DNA of 37,872 nucleotides from a virus. Below, in pieces: positions 21,996 to 29,375 of the stretch. Position 1 is the first letter of the stretch. The number at the start of each line of letters is the position of its first letter. The notes beneath the pieces are model-generated. The model searched no databases, was not told the DNA's origin, and saw nothing but the letters and a program-made list of their open reading frames with translations. The DNA lies in IMG/VR virus record IMGVR_UViG_3300042467_002659, positions 1 through 37,872 of that record; one strand, 5' to 3'. The translations under genes and the position numbers were made by a program.

Positions 21996-22912
21996 TACAT
22001 TTTTCCTTTTTTCTTGTGGTTCATGTGGCCTTCGGACACAAGCACCTCGATATCCGAGGTCATAACGCGCTTGATACCCTCAGCAAACATTACATCATAC
22101 CACTCAATATGTCCATTCTGATCTGGTTCTGCGTGCTGGCTTGTAAGAGTTTTACCTTCGCCATACTGTTCAGACTTAACATGGATAGCGCACTGGTGTG
22201 TGCTGTTTCCTGGTGTATCTTTGTTCTCTTTCATATCTTCTTGTTTATGCCATGCCTTTCTATAACCAGCCACTCGCTTGGCATGTTTTTCTTTATTCTT
22301 CTCTGAAGGTTTACCATCAGGTCCTTGCATTTTATACATATCTTTTCTAGCAGCACGTTTGTATCTATCAAGAGTTTCATAGCTAAGCTCGTCAACTTGC
22401 TGTACTTCTTCGTTTGAACGGATATACATCTTACGTTTATCGTTAGCTAGTTTCATATCCTTGTCCTGGCCACCATCATCATAGGTTGAGGATTTGCGGG
22501 TATAACGAGTTACACCAGGCTTCGTCTCTTTCTTGTCAAATTTGCCTGTACCTTTTTCCTTCACAGCTTTCAGCATGTCTTCCCATGCTTCTTTACGAAC
22601 TACTCCACGGCCCTTCAGAACATCGCCATGAGTAATTTTGTTTGGGTTACCATGTAGCTTAGCAAGCTCTTTTTCTTTAGCATTACGTGGAGTCGAGCCT
22701 TCTGCAGCTTCGCCCATGTTTTTCTTTGCCATACCAGCAGCACCCGTATGAGCGGCAGGGTCAGCTTTAGGCTCAGGTTGCTTGGGCATCTTCATGGCTT
22801 TCGCAGCCATTTTTTCATTCAAAGCATTACGTTCTGTAATATACTGCTCACGAGATTTTTTGTTGATCTCGTTTACAGCAGCCACAAGGCTCTGGGATAA
22901 ATCTTTAATCAT
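21995..22912 (-). CDS. Mosaic lysine-rich late protein, probable head-associated
   Basis: A 305-residue protein. It has a helical N terminus (SQSLVAAVNEINKKSREQY) and a charged linker with GKGRGVVRKEAWEDMLKAVKEK-like blocks. The shared module EEVQQVDELSYETLDRYKRAA is at 168-188. A C-terminal compact domain of about 60 residues runs HQCAIHVKSEQYGEGKTLTSQHAEP...IEWYDVMFAEGIKRV, a block I associate with other T4-like phage proteins of unknown role. AAGGAG precedes the ATG. High Lys/Glu content suggests prohead core or internal protein; inference. Confidence 0.62.
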   Translation of the reverse strand: MIKDLSQSLVAAVNEINKKSREQYITERNALNEKMAAKAMKMPKQPEPKADPAAHTGAAGMAKKNMGEAAEGSTPRNAKEKELAKLHGNPNKITHGDVLKGRGVVRKEAWEDMLKAVKEKGTGKFDKKETKPGVTRYTRKSSTYDDGGQDKDMKLANDKRKMYIRSNEEVQQVDELSYETLDRYKRAARKDMYKMQGPDGKPSEKNKEKHAKRVAGYRKAWHKQEDMKENKDTPGNSTHQCAIHVKSEQYGEGKTLTSQHAEPDQNGHIEWYDVMFAEGIKRVMTSDIEVLVSEGHMNHKKKGKM

Positions 22913-22922
22913 TTGTTTCTCC

Positions 22923-23129
22923 TTAGGGATTGTCGATTATTTTAAGTTTCACTTGTTGTTTAATATTTTGAATATGTGCAAGCTCTTGTTCTGTTGGTTC
23001 AGAAGATGCGGGCGTAATCTGTCTGTTATAGATCGATCTAGCAGCATGAGTTAGAGATCTGTACTGCGATTGATTTTCTCGTTTCTCACGCAATTCTCGT
23101 ATGATGGTAGAAAGACTTCTGTAGGTCAT
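22923..23129 (-). CDS. Small helical basic protein of unknown function
   Basis: A 68-residue protein starting MTYRSLSTIIRELREKRENQSQYRS, mostly helical and rich in Arg and Gln, with a second helix EQELAHIQNIKQQVKLKI. The ATG at 23129 overlaps the Dps stop as ATGA; the upstream extension to 23165 would lie inside dps and lacks a Shine-Dalgarno. Its relation to Dps is only positional. Confidence 0.55.
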   Translation of the reverse strand: MTYRSLSTIIRELREKRENQSQYRSLTHAARSIYNRQITPASSEPTEQELAHIQNIKQQVKLKIIDNP

Positions 23130-23572
23130 TGTTGTTCTTCTTTCAGAATAGAGCGTAGCATCCACTGATGTTTTTTATGTGCTGTTATTCGATCTTGTAG
23201 AAAATTAGACAATCCCAATTCATTGTATCTTTCTGCAAGCCTATATGCCTCCATAATCGAAGACAGAACTTTGTTATTGTCACTGTACAGGTTACGTATC
23301 ATAACCATTCTTCCAGGAGCTACATCTGTCTCTTCAATACTTGTTAGTTCAAGTAGTCTTCTGAAAGAAAGAGGAGCGTATGCATCCAGCGTACGAATAT
23401 GCTCACCAATCTGATCTGTTACACTATTGACTTCTTCGTATAGATTACCTAAGAATGTGTGGTACTGAGGAAAATCATCTCCTTCAACATTCCAGTGGTA
23501 TTGTTGTGCCTTCATACCAAATGCAACGTTGTCTGCAAGATATACTTTCATCTGTTGAATGAGTTCTTCCAT
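23126..23572 (-). CDS. dps: Dps-family ferritin-like protein
   Basis: A 148-residue four-helix-bundle protein with the Dps ferroxidase pattern: FGMKAQQYHWNVEGDDFPQYH (H26, H38) and VTDQIGEHIRTL (D53, E57), on adjacent helices as in Dps dodecamers. Host Dps binds DNA and oxidises iron with peroxide. Here there is no long basic N-terminal tail, so DNA binding is uncertain. It is in the late region between a DUF6321-like protein with a capsid-targeting-like N terminus and a small basic protein. That suggests late expression, perhaps protecting packaged or replicating DNA, or storing iron. Confidence 0.85.
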   Translation of the reverse strand: MEELIQQMKVYLADNVAFGMKAQQYHWNVEGDDFPQYHTFLGNLYEEVNSVTDQIGEHIRTLDAYAPLSFRRLLELTSIEETDVAPGRMVMIRNLYSDNNKVLSSIMEAYRLAERYNELGLSNFLQDRITAHKKHQWMLRSILKEEQQ

Positions 23573-23573
23573 A

Positions 23574-23876
23574 TTAGCAATTCCATTTTCTTAGTGCGAG
23601 AGCCTTACGAGTAGGCTCACCGTTTGGTTTCTTCATTGGTCCATCAACGCCACTCATCCGTGCACAGAATGATTTGCGACGATTGGCAGCCTTACTTCCA
23701 GGTTTTAACTTGGAAGGTTTTGTCGTAACAGCCATCGATAATTTTGAACCAGGATTTGCAGCACGATAAGAAGCAATACCTTTACGATTCAAACCACCCT
23801 CAGGGTTCTTGCCTTCACGGCGTGACCATGCAGGTGTTTTGTACTCAACAAGCAAAAAATTTTTAAATGACTGCAT
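23574..23876 (-). CDS. DUF6321-like small basic protein with capsid-targeting-like N terminus
   Basis: A 100-residue very basic protein. The N terminus MQSFKNFLLVEYK has the pattern of a T4 capsid-targeting peptide. The rest (SRREGKNPEGGLNRKG..., AVTTKPSKLKPGSKAANRRK, SFCARMSGVDGPMKKPNG and the ending RKALALRKWNC) is a highly conserved family in T4-like marine phages, which I recall as DUF6321. It is probably a DNA-contacting internal head protein; role not proven. The stop is separated by one base from the dps start. Confidence 0.75.
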   Translation of the reverse strand: MQSFKNFLLVEYKTPAWSRREGKNPEGGLNRKGIASYRAANPGSKLSMAVTTKPSKLKPGSKAANRRKSFCARMSGVDGPMKKPNGEPTRKALALRKWNC

Positions 23877-23885
23877 GTTGTTTTC

Positions 23886-25232
23886 TTACTTTTGGTGTTT
23901 AGCTTTGAGTCGCTGCTTGAGAGCATCAAGCTTCGATACCATCTTGAATCTTCCATCTGGTTGACGCTCAAATGTACCAGATTTGTTTGGATCACCAGAA
24001 CGAACATGCTTTTTTGTGTTCATTTGTTCCATTGCTAACTCTTCTGAAACATGCACGGTAGCACCTTTAATTTTTTTGGCTACGTTATGTGCATGACTGA
24101 ATGATCCAAATGTCTTCCATTTTTTACCGTTGATGTGAACATCATGTGGTTTTTCGTTATACGATTTTATTACAGCGTCGCGGCGCGGGTCACTTGATTT
24201 TTTTCCTCTATCTTCGTGACCTAGTTCATGTGCAAGTTCTGCACTTCGAAATGCTCTCTTAGCATTAGCACCTAGAAAGCCTTGGTTTCTGAAATGAGCT
24301 TCATCAACCTGCTCAACTTCTTCTTTCTTCATTCCTTCGCGCTTTTTAGCTGCGGTTTCCTTTCCGGATTTGGTGAAGCCATACTTTGCATACTCACCAC
24401 TTTTAAGAGCATGAGCGTATGTTCCTGGAGCAGGAGGTAAAAAAGACGCTCTTGTTTTTCTTGGAGTTACAATACCTTCACCCTCATTGATAACTTCTTC
24501 ATTCTTTGGAACGCAGTTAGGTACTTTGCGGCCTGCCTTGAGTTTCTGGCCAACCATTTCATATCCTTTCCAGCAGGGATCTTTACCTTTCATCTTCTCT
24601 TCCTTTTGTTCGCCAGGTGTATCGTCTTTGTACGTTTTAACAAGGCTCTTTGTACCTTCAAATCTCTTAGCAGGATTCTCGGTCATTTCCATATACGATT
24701 GATATTTCGATGCTAAGTGACGCTTTGCTGCCATTTCATCAGTTGTAGTATGTTTCACACGACCTTTTGCATCAACAACATGAAACACAATTTTACGGTT
24801 GTATGGATTGACTTCGCGTTTGATATGAGGACGACCAGCACCACCAGTTCCTTTCATACCAATGCGTTCAAAAATAGGTAGTAAATCAGAATCTTCTTTC
24901 AAAGCTGCGCCTCCAGCAATGAATGAATTAACACGATTCATTGCGTATTGTTCACGTGTAAGATTACAGTTATCAGGCAATGATTTGGCGCCACGGAGGT
25001 ATACTTGTTCTAAAACAAAAGCAGGAACACCCATCTGTACAGACTTGGCAGTGAGAACTATCTTTGTTCTTTCCTCGAGCGAGACACGATGTTTATTCAA
25101 AGCGTTGAGAAATTGCTCTTTATAAGGAGCAGGATTCTCTTTTTCTGGAGGATTGAGAATGATCTGTGATTTTGAATTACTTTTATCAACGACAACTTTT
25201 TTGCCGTTGTTTTTCTTTTTATTTTTTTCCAT
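23886..25232 (-). CDS. Large mosaic lysine-rich late protein, probable head/core protein
   Basis: A 448-residue protein built of short modules. A Lys-rich N terminus is followed by a helical domain with VYLRGAKSLPDNCNLTREQYAMNRVNSFIAGG (77-108), resembling the DUF5824-like ARVNSF block of phage proteins. DPCWKGYEMVGQKLKAGRKVPNCVP (218-242), a recurring phage module, comes next. The shared EEVEQVDEA module starts at 304 and contains LAHELGHED (333-341), an HExxH-like string. The C-terminal block is RSGDPNKSGTFERQPDGRFK. GAGG precedes the ATG and a perfect T4 late element (TATAAATA) lies 39 nt upstream, the best late promoter in the window. Confidence 0.65.
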   Translation of the reverse strand: MEKNKKKNNGKKVVVDKSNSKSQIILNPPEKENPAPYKEQFLNALNKHRVSLEERTKIVLTAKSVQMGVPAFVLEQVYLRGAKSLPDNCNLTREQYAMNRVNSFIAGGAALKEDSDLLPIFERIGMKGTGGAGRPHIKREVNPYNRKIVFHVVDAKGRVKHTTTDEMAAKRHLASKYQSYMEMTENPAKRFEGTKSLVKTYKDDTPGEQKEEKMKGKDPCWKGYEMVGQKLKAGRKVPNCVPKNEEVINEGEGIVTPRKTRASFLPPAPGTYAHALKSGEYAKYGFTKSGKETAAKKREGMKKEEVEQVDEAHFRNQGFLGANAKRAFRSAELAHELGHEDRGKKSSDPRRDAVIKSYNEKPHDVHINGKKWKTFGSFSHAHNVAKKIKGATVHVSEELAMEQMNTKKHVRSGDPNKSGTFERQPDGRFKMVSKLDALKQRLKAKHQK

Positions 25233-25270
25233 GTATACCTCAGAGGTTTACCTTAGCCTAACTCTGGATG

Positions 25271-25278
25271 TATTTATA
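25271..25278 (-). promoter_or_regulatory. T4-type late promoter TATAAATA
   Basis: A perfect TATAAATA on the minus strand, 39 nt upstream of the 448-residue late protein and in a gap between genes. T4 late transcription needs only this -10-type element with gp55, gp33 and gp45. It probably drives the head, fibre and lysis genes downstream. Confidence 0.72.
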
Positions 25279-25290
25279 AACCTACAATTA

Positions 25291-25482
25291 CTACGTATTT
25301 GAATTTTTTAGTGACTCTAATAGCAGGTCAGAAGTGACACTTATAGTCATCTGAAGCGTTGCTAGATTTAAGATAAGAGGGGCTGAGTGTGGTATTGTTT
25401 CTAGTGAGAAACTGATTAACTTCTGAGTAGCGTCCAAATACGATAGGAGGAACACAGTCGTACTTTTTTCAAAAAGAAACAT
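25291..25482 (-). CDS. Possible small hydrophobic protein (doubtful)
   Basis: A 63-codon frame starting MFLFEKSTTVFLLSYLD, Leu/Ser/Thr-rich, with an amphipathic helix-like second half. It fills most of the 269-nt gap between the nuclease-like gene and the late promoter. The ribosome site is weak (AAGAAAG about 6 nt upstream), and I recognise no family. It may be real since long gaps are rare here, but a non-coding gap is nearly as likely. Confidence 0.4.
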   Translation of the reverse strand: MFLFEKSTTVFLLSYLDATQKLISFSLETIPHSAPLILNLATLQMTISVTSDLLLESLKNSNT

Positions 25483-25501
25483 TATGGTCTTTCTTGTGGT
25501 T

Positions 25502-26668
25502 TTACTCTAATTCCGCTAACCATTTTCGCAACACGATCCCCGAAGTAATATAGTTCCTTGCTATCGTTCCAATCGTCCGCGATGACAACTTTACAACGTA
25601 TTGAGAACCTTGATTATTATCAACATATACATTCAAGTTCCAGTTACCTGTTCCTGTTTCGGTGGATACAGCTCGCAACCTTCTTTGATACCCTACGGAA
25701 GCGTCCTTAATATATGATAGCTTTTGTGTAACGTATCTTTTATACCCGGAGCCAATATCAATAATGCTAACGGATGGGTCGCGAAGAGCTATAAAGTTAA
25801 AGATACCATCTATGAATGTATCAAACCCTACCCGACCTTGATTTATCTGTTCAGCAATGAAAGGATACACTATTGCCATAGCTTGTCTATGTGCTTTCTC
25901 AACAGCATCGCGAGTAATATCACTTTTTGGGACTGTTTTGGCTATTTCGTTAATCTGATTGATTACGCCTGGACTTAACTTTACACCTACAGAAGAAGCA
26001 AATATGTTCATTCTACTACCATCAAAACCACTCACCTGACCAAATTGTTTTTCACCACGTATTTTTACAGATAAATTTAAGTTAAAATCTTTAAGGGTAC
26101 CACTATTACGTTTACCTGGTACATACCCTTCACGATACGACGTCTTAATATCAGCTTTTGTTAATATGTCACCGCTAACATCTTTTTGTTGTCCTATCAC
26201 GCCCAAAGACACGATTTCAAGTAGATCTATGAAACCGTTTGTATAGAAATATTCAGCATGCTCTTTTGGTTCACGGCTGTTTACATACCTAACAGAATCG
26301 TCTATCAGACGACGTGTATCTTTGCGTTTCGTGAGAGTTAGTCTATTTGACTGAAGAAAGTCATATGCTGTTTTGTTTAGCGACAAGTAGTTAACGACTT
26401 GGTCTTTTCCTGCTATATTCATGTTGACAGCATAGTAGCTGAGTTCACGTGTTATCATTTTTGTTTTACGACTACCCAGCGGAGGATTCCAATTTTTACC
26501 TTTCCGCTCCTCAACAAAATCACGAATTTTTTCTACAACATCGCTGGCTGTGATTGACCTGTTTCTAATTTGTAAACGTGCTGCAATCGCACACTGTAGT
26601 ATTGTTTCACCAATATACCCTAACCCTATTGTTGCGTCTTGAACCTCGGTTTTAATTGGTGGAGCCAT
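25502..26668 (-). CDS. Uncharacterised protein, possible PD-(D/E)XK-type nuclease
   Basis: A 388-residue protein that I do not firmly recognise. The region GDILTKADIKTSY ... DFNLNLSVKIRGEKQFGQVSG (about 165-212) has an Asp followed about 24 residues later by an S-V-K strand and a QFGQVSG loop. It resembles restriction-endonuclease-like cores in which D...(D/S)xK is catalytic. The N-terminal half is helical (ETILQCAIAARLQIRNRSITASDVVEKIRDF), the C-terminal end beta-rich (WNLNVYVDNNQGSQYVVKLSSRTI). It is between the glycan cassette and the late promoter. Function not assigned. Confidence 0.6.
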   Translation of the reverse strand: MAPPIKTEVQDATIGLGYIGETILQCAIAARLQIRNRSITASDVVEKIRDFVEERKGKNWNPPLGSRKTKMITRELSYYAVNMNIAGKDQVVNYLSLNKTAYDFLQSNRLTLTKRKDTRRLIDDSVRYVNSREPKEHAEYFYTNGFIDLLEIVSLGVIGQQKDVSGDILTKADIKTSYREGYVPGKRNSGTLKDFNLNLSVKIRGEKQFGQVSGFDGSRMNIFASSVGVKLSPGVINQINEIAKTVPKSDITRDAVEKAHRQAMAIVYPFIAEQINQGRVGFDTFIDGIFNFIALRDPSVSIIDIGSGYKRYVTQKLSYIKDASVGYQRRLRAVSTETGTGNWNLNVYVDNNQGSQYVVKLSSRTIGTIARNYITSGIVLRKWLAELE

Positions 26669-26671
26669 GTG

Positions 26672-27424
26672 CTAGAAAATCCGTTCCCATTCGAAGTTGA
26701 TAACTTTCTTAGACATACGACCTTCGTGCGTCTTGTTTCTATCTTGGACGAATTTCTTTAATGCAAAACGAAACTCTTCATTAGCCCATCTATCATTAGG
26801 ATGTATAAGCGTCTTATCATCGGGGTATATAGTAAATGGCACATCTGTCCATGTAACGTCACGAGCACCGCGTACATATTTAACGTGCCAAAAATCGATC
26901 TTTTTTCTCTTAGCGACCCTTCTTAATGCATCAAGAAAATAGCGATCACCAAAATGAATATTTACAAATTCTTCATCGTAGCCACCTGTCTTCCAAAAAG
27001 TTTCTTTATGAACAAGATATTCATTCACAGAAAATCTATCATGAGAAGATTGTATTTTTTCCCAAAAGGAATAATATAAACTCGGTTTCAGATTCTTTTC
27101 GTTCTTATGAATTGAACGAAGGGTAGTGTCGGGATAGCGTCTATCGATGTCAGAATTTAAATTCCAATCTGTTGTGGTTTCTCGCATTAACAAGTTACGT
27201 GTACCGTGGGAATTGAAACCAATATCCTCTTTCACACGAAACAAACGCATGTTTTTTGTTGGTGGATTCTTTTCAAAGAAATTTATTGCCGGATCACGCA
27301 TTGATCCATCGTCACCAATATTAAGAATGTAAGGACATTGTTGATCTTCCATACGTAACATGGCCTCGTACCACCACTTGAGGAAATGTGGTTCATTATA
27401 ATACGTGACATTTATCGATATCAT
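26672..27424 (-). CDS. Glycosyltransferase, GT2-like (GT-A fold)
   Basis: A 250-residue protein starting MISINVTYYNEPHFLKWWYE. Nucleotide-binding blocks are ILNIGDDGSMRDPA (DDGS) and WNLNSDIDRRYP (DxD, metal binding), then a GGYDEEFVNIHFGDRYFLDAL acceptor-side block with an acidic residue as in GT2 enzymes. The start at 27424 overlaps the methyltransferase stop as ATGA; an upstream extension to 27481 lies inside that gene. It is the last member of a five-gene glycosyl/methyl cassette. Donor and acceptor unknown. Confidence 0.78.
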   Translation of the reverse strand: MISINVTYYNEPHFLKWWYEAMLRMEDQQCPYILNIGDDGSMRDPAINFFEKNPPTKNMRLFRVKEDIGFNSHGTRNLLMRETTTDWNLNSDIDRRYPDTTLRSIHKNEKNLKPSLYYSFWEKIQSSHDRFSVNEYLVHKETFWKTGGYDEEFVNIHFGDRYFLDALRRVAKRKKIDFWHVKYVRGARDVTWTDVPFTIYPDDKTLIHPNDRWANEEFRFALKKFVQDRNKTHEGRMSKKVINFEWERIF

Positions 27425-27933
27425 GAGGAATAATACGTGATAACAAGTTTGTTCATCGTGTTGATCTTTTCCTGCCACCACTCACGGGGTCGTACTGTTT
27501 GATGCGCGTTTGATCCGTTTGGTAATACTTTCGCTGCGGGTCTAGTTGAAATATTGAAAAATATGGCTTTTTTAGCAAAGAAAGCTACATCATCCAAAAC
27601 TTCCTCAACACAATGCTCTGGTACGTGTTCCATCACATCAATACATATGACAAGATCAACTTGATTATTGGGACGATTCTGAAATTCTGCTATGGTCGGA
27701 TCATAGAGATAAAGATCTTTCAAATCAAAAAGTTTTTTTAAGTTATGTAGCTCCCATGCCTCACCACGACCACACCCATAATCTAAACAGGAAGATATGT
27801 TTGAGTTGCGAATGAGGCTCATTAGTTCAGGTACATATGGGAGTATTGAATATCCTCTGAACATACTGGAACGTTCTTCAACAAACTGCTTATGTATATC
27901 AATACTTGCTTGTAGTTCTTTGGAAGGTGTCAT
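27421..27933 (-). CDS. Class I SAM-dependent methyltransferase
   Basis: A 170-residue protein with motif I in CLDYGCGRGEAWEL (49-62), an acidic post-I residue in LYLYDPTI, and motif IV-like DLVICIDVMEHVPEHCVEEVL. The DVMEHV segment is typical of small-molecule or sugar O-methyltransferases. It overlaps the GT8-like gene by 35 nt and the GT2-like gene by an ATGA. It is likely to methylate a glycan or its precursor made by the neighbours; the substrate is inferred from context only. Confidence 0.82.
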   Translation of the reverse strand: MTPSKELQASIDIHKQFVEERSSMFRGYSILPYVPELMSLIRNSNISSCLDYGCGRGEAWELHNLKKLFDLKDLYLYDPTIAEFQNRPNNQVDLVICIDVMEHVPEHCVEEVLDDVAFFAKKAIFFNISTRPAAKVLPNGSNAHQTVRPREWWQEKINTMNKLVITYYSS

Positions 27934-28585
27934 ACTCTTTCATCCAATAATGTGAATACATCGTGTTTCGATAATTATCAAACCAAGGCCCACCATCGGT
28001 ATAATGGATTGCCTTCAGATCAGTGAGATGGTAGTAATCATCCAACACATTCCAGTTCAATGGAATACTTCCTATCTCATCATCTTTCAACCAATCAAGC
28101 AGATGAAGTTTACGTCCCGGTGTGACTGTGTTTATATATCCTGGGGTAAGTAATTGATTCGATGGATGCGCATTGTTAAACACAATTAAACTGGCCCAAT
28201 TTTTTCGTAGCATAGTATGCTGGACAACACCGTCCATTTTGATTGCTGAACGTGGAATATATGCTGGATGTTTACATACACTGATAGCCATATTCGGGTC
28301 AATATTTTGTATCAGGTCTTCTATGTCTACTAGGAAAAGAAAGTCACAATCGCAGAAGATAGAAAACCCAGGTAGATAATCTTGTAAATACGGAATTAAA
28401 AACCGGGTATAGGTAAAATCCGTTGACTGTTGAGGTTCTCGCGGTCTTGTGAATTCAGGTATATCTTTGCTTTTTAGAAAATTAACATCGACTGGTTGAG
28501 AACAGCGCGATGTAATAGAGAACTTGCACACCTGTGCCGCTATATCCTCACGTTCATCGTAACCTATGTAGACATTAAAACCCAT
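27899..28585 (-). CDS. Glycosyltransferase, GT8-like
   Basis: A 228-residue protein starting MGFNVYIGYDEREDIAAQVCKFSI. It has the DxD motif in FSIFCDCDFLFLVDIEDL (metal and sugar-nucleotide binding), followed by WASLIVFNNAHPSNQ and DWLKDDEIGSIPLNWNVL, and a closing IHYTDGGPWFDNY, the HxxGxxP-like motif of GT8. AGGA lies upstream of ATG 28585, 11 nt away. Retaining transfer from a UDP-sugar is expected of the family. It lies in the middle of the five-gene cassette. Confidence 0.75.
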   Translation of the reverse strand: MGFNVYIGYDEREDIAAQVCKFSITSRCSQPVDVNFLKSKDIPEFTRPREPQQSTDFTYTRFLIPYLQDYLPGFSIFCDCDFLFLVDIEDLIQNIDPNMAISVCKHPAYIPRSAIKMDGVVQHTMLRKNWASLIVFNNAHPSNQLLTPGYINTVTPGRKLHLLDWLKDDEIGSIPLNWNVLDDYYHLTDLKAIHYTDGGPWFDNYRNTMYSHYWMKEYDTFQRTTSKY

Positions 28586-29375
28586 AAACAAGATGTCCTA
28601 AAAATTTTTTACTAGGCATATATGTTTTATATGCTTTTTTTGTTTCTTCAATCTTCTGCTGGGAATATGACAAGTAAGAATCGAGATTGTCTACTACTTC
28701 TTTCCAGCGCGACGCATGTCTCTCTACAAAAGCGTAGCAAAAAGATCTTGACGTCAAAGAACCACCGTCAGCAAAAAGAACACTCGGCACATGCATAAAC
28801 TTCGCGGGCCAAGCAGCGGTACCATGATATCCAACAAACCCTTTTGCTTGTCTTAAAATATTTATTAGGTGATGAACCGATGTTCTATAATCCACCACCT
28901 CTACTTCAAATCCTCTTTGTTGTATTCGTTCAATAATTTTGGGCCAAAAGGGTGCAGCAGGATCTTTCCATTCTTTGCCATATTCTTTTAAAGACTGTGA
29001 ATTGCCCTGTGTTGAATTCACAACAATAAGATTGCTTTGTGTTCTGTTTGGTTTTGTCGGAAACCAATAGTTATGCAAAGGATCTTTACCAACAACCTCC
29101 CAATCATAGTTAGTATGATTTATATCGAGAGGATTTTTAAATTTATGAAAAACACTTACCTGTGTGCTTCCTTTGTAACAAGCACGCTCAATATATGATG
29201 CACGTTCCCATAAGGTTTCAGGATCATGAGGGTGGATCTTATGGTCAGATCCATGTGCCCAACGAAATGTTAAATTGACTGGTACTTGAAGTTTGTTTGA
29301 AATATTGTGTGCATAACAAATGGGGGATACGATATCGCCATACCCCACTTTCCCTTTCCACTGTATATCTATCAA
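28575..29375 (-). CDS. Glycosyltransferase-like protein (GT-B, GT9-like), TTG start
   Basis: A 266-residue protein. The C-terminal half has RQAKGFVGYHGTAAWPAKFMHVPSVLF (about 194-220), the nucleotide-sugar site pattern of heptosyltransferase-like GT-B enzymes. Earlier blocks are NLIVVNSTQGNSQS and IERIQQRGFEVEVVDYR. The N terminus GYGDIVSPICYAHNIS resembles the GD-acceptor loop of GT9. The gene starts with TTG directly after the preceding TGA, with GAGGG 6 nt upstream; no in-frame ATG exists near. The assignment to GT9 is moderate; the substrate is unknown. Confidence 0.6.
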   Translation of the reverse strand: MIDIQWKGKVGYGDIVSPICYAHNISNKLQVPVNLTFRWAHGSDHKIHPHDPETLWERASYIERACYKGSTQVSVFHKFKNPLDINHTNYDWEVVGKDPLHNYWFPTKPNRTQSNLIVVNSTQGNSQSLKEYGKEWKDPAAPFWPKIIERIQQRGFEVEVVDYRTSVHHLINILRQAKGFVGYHGTAAWPAKFMHVPSVLFADGGSLTSRSFCYAFVERHASRWKEVVDNLDSYLSYSQQKIEETKKAYKTYMPSKKFLGHLVYGF

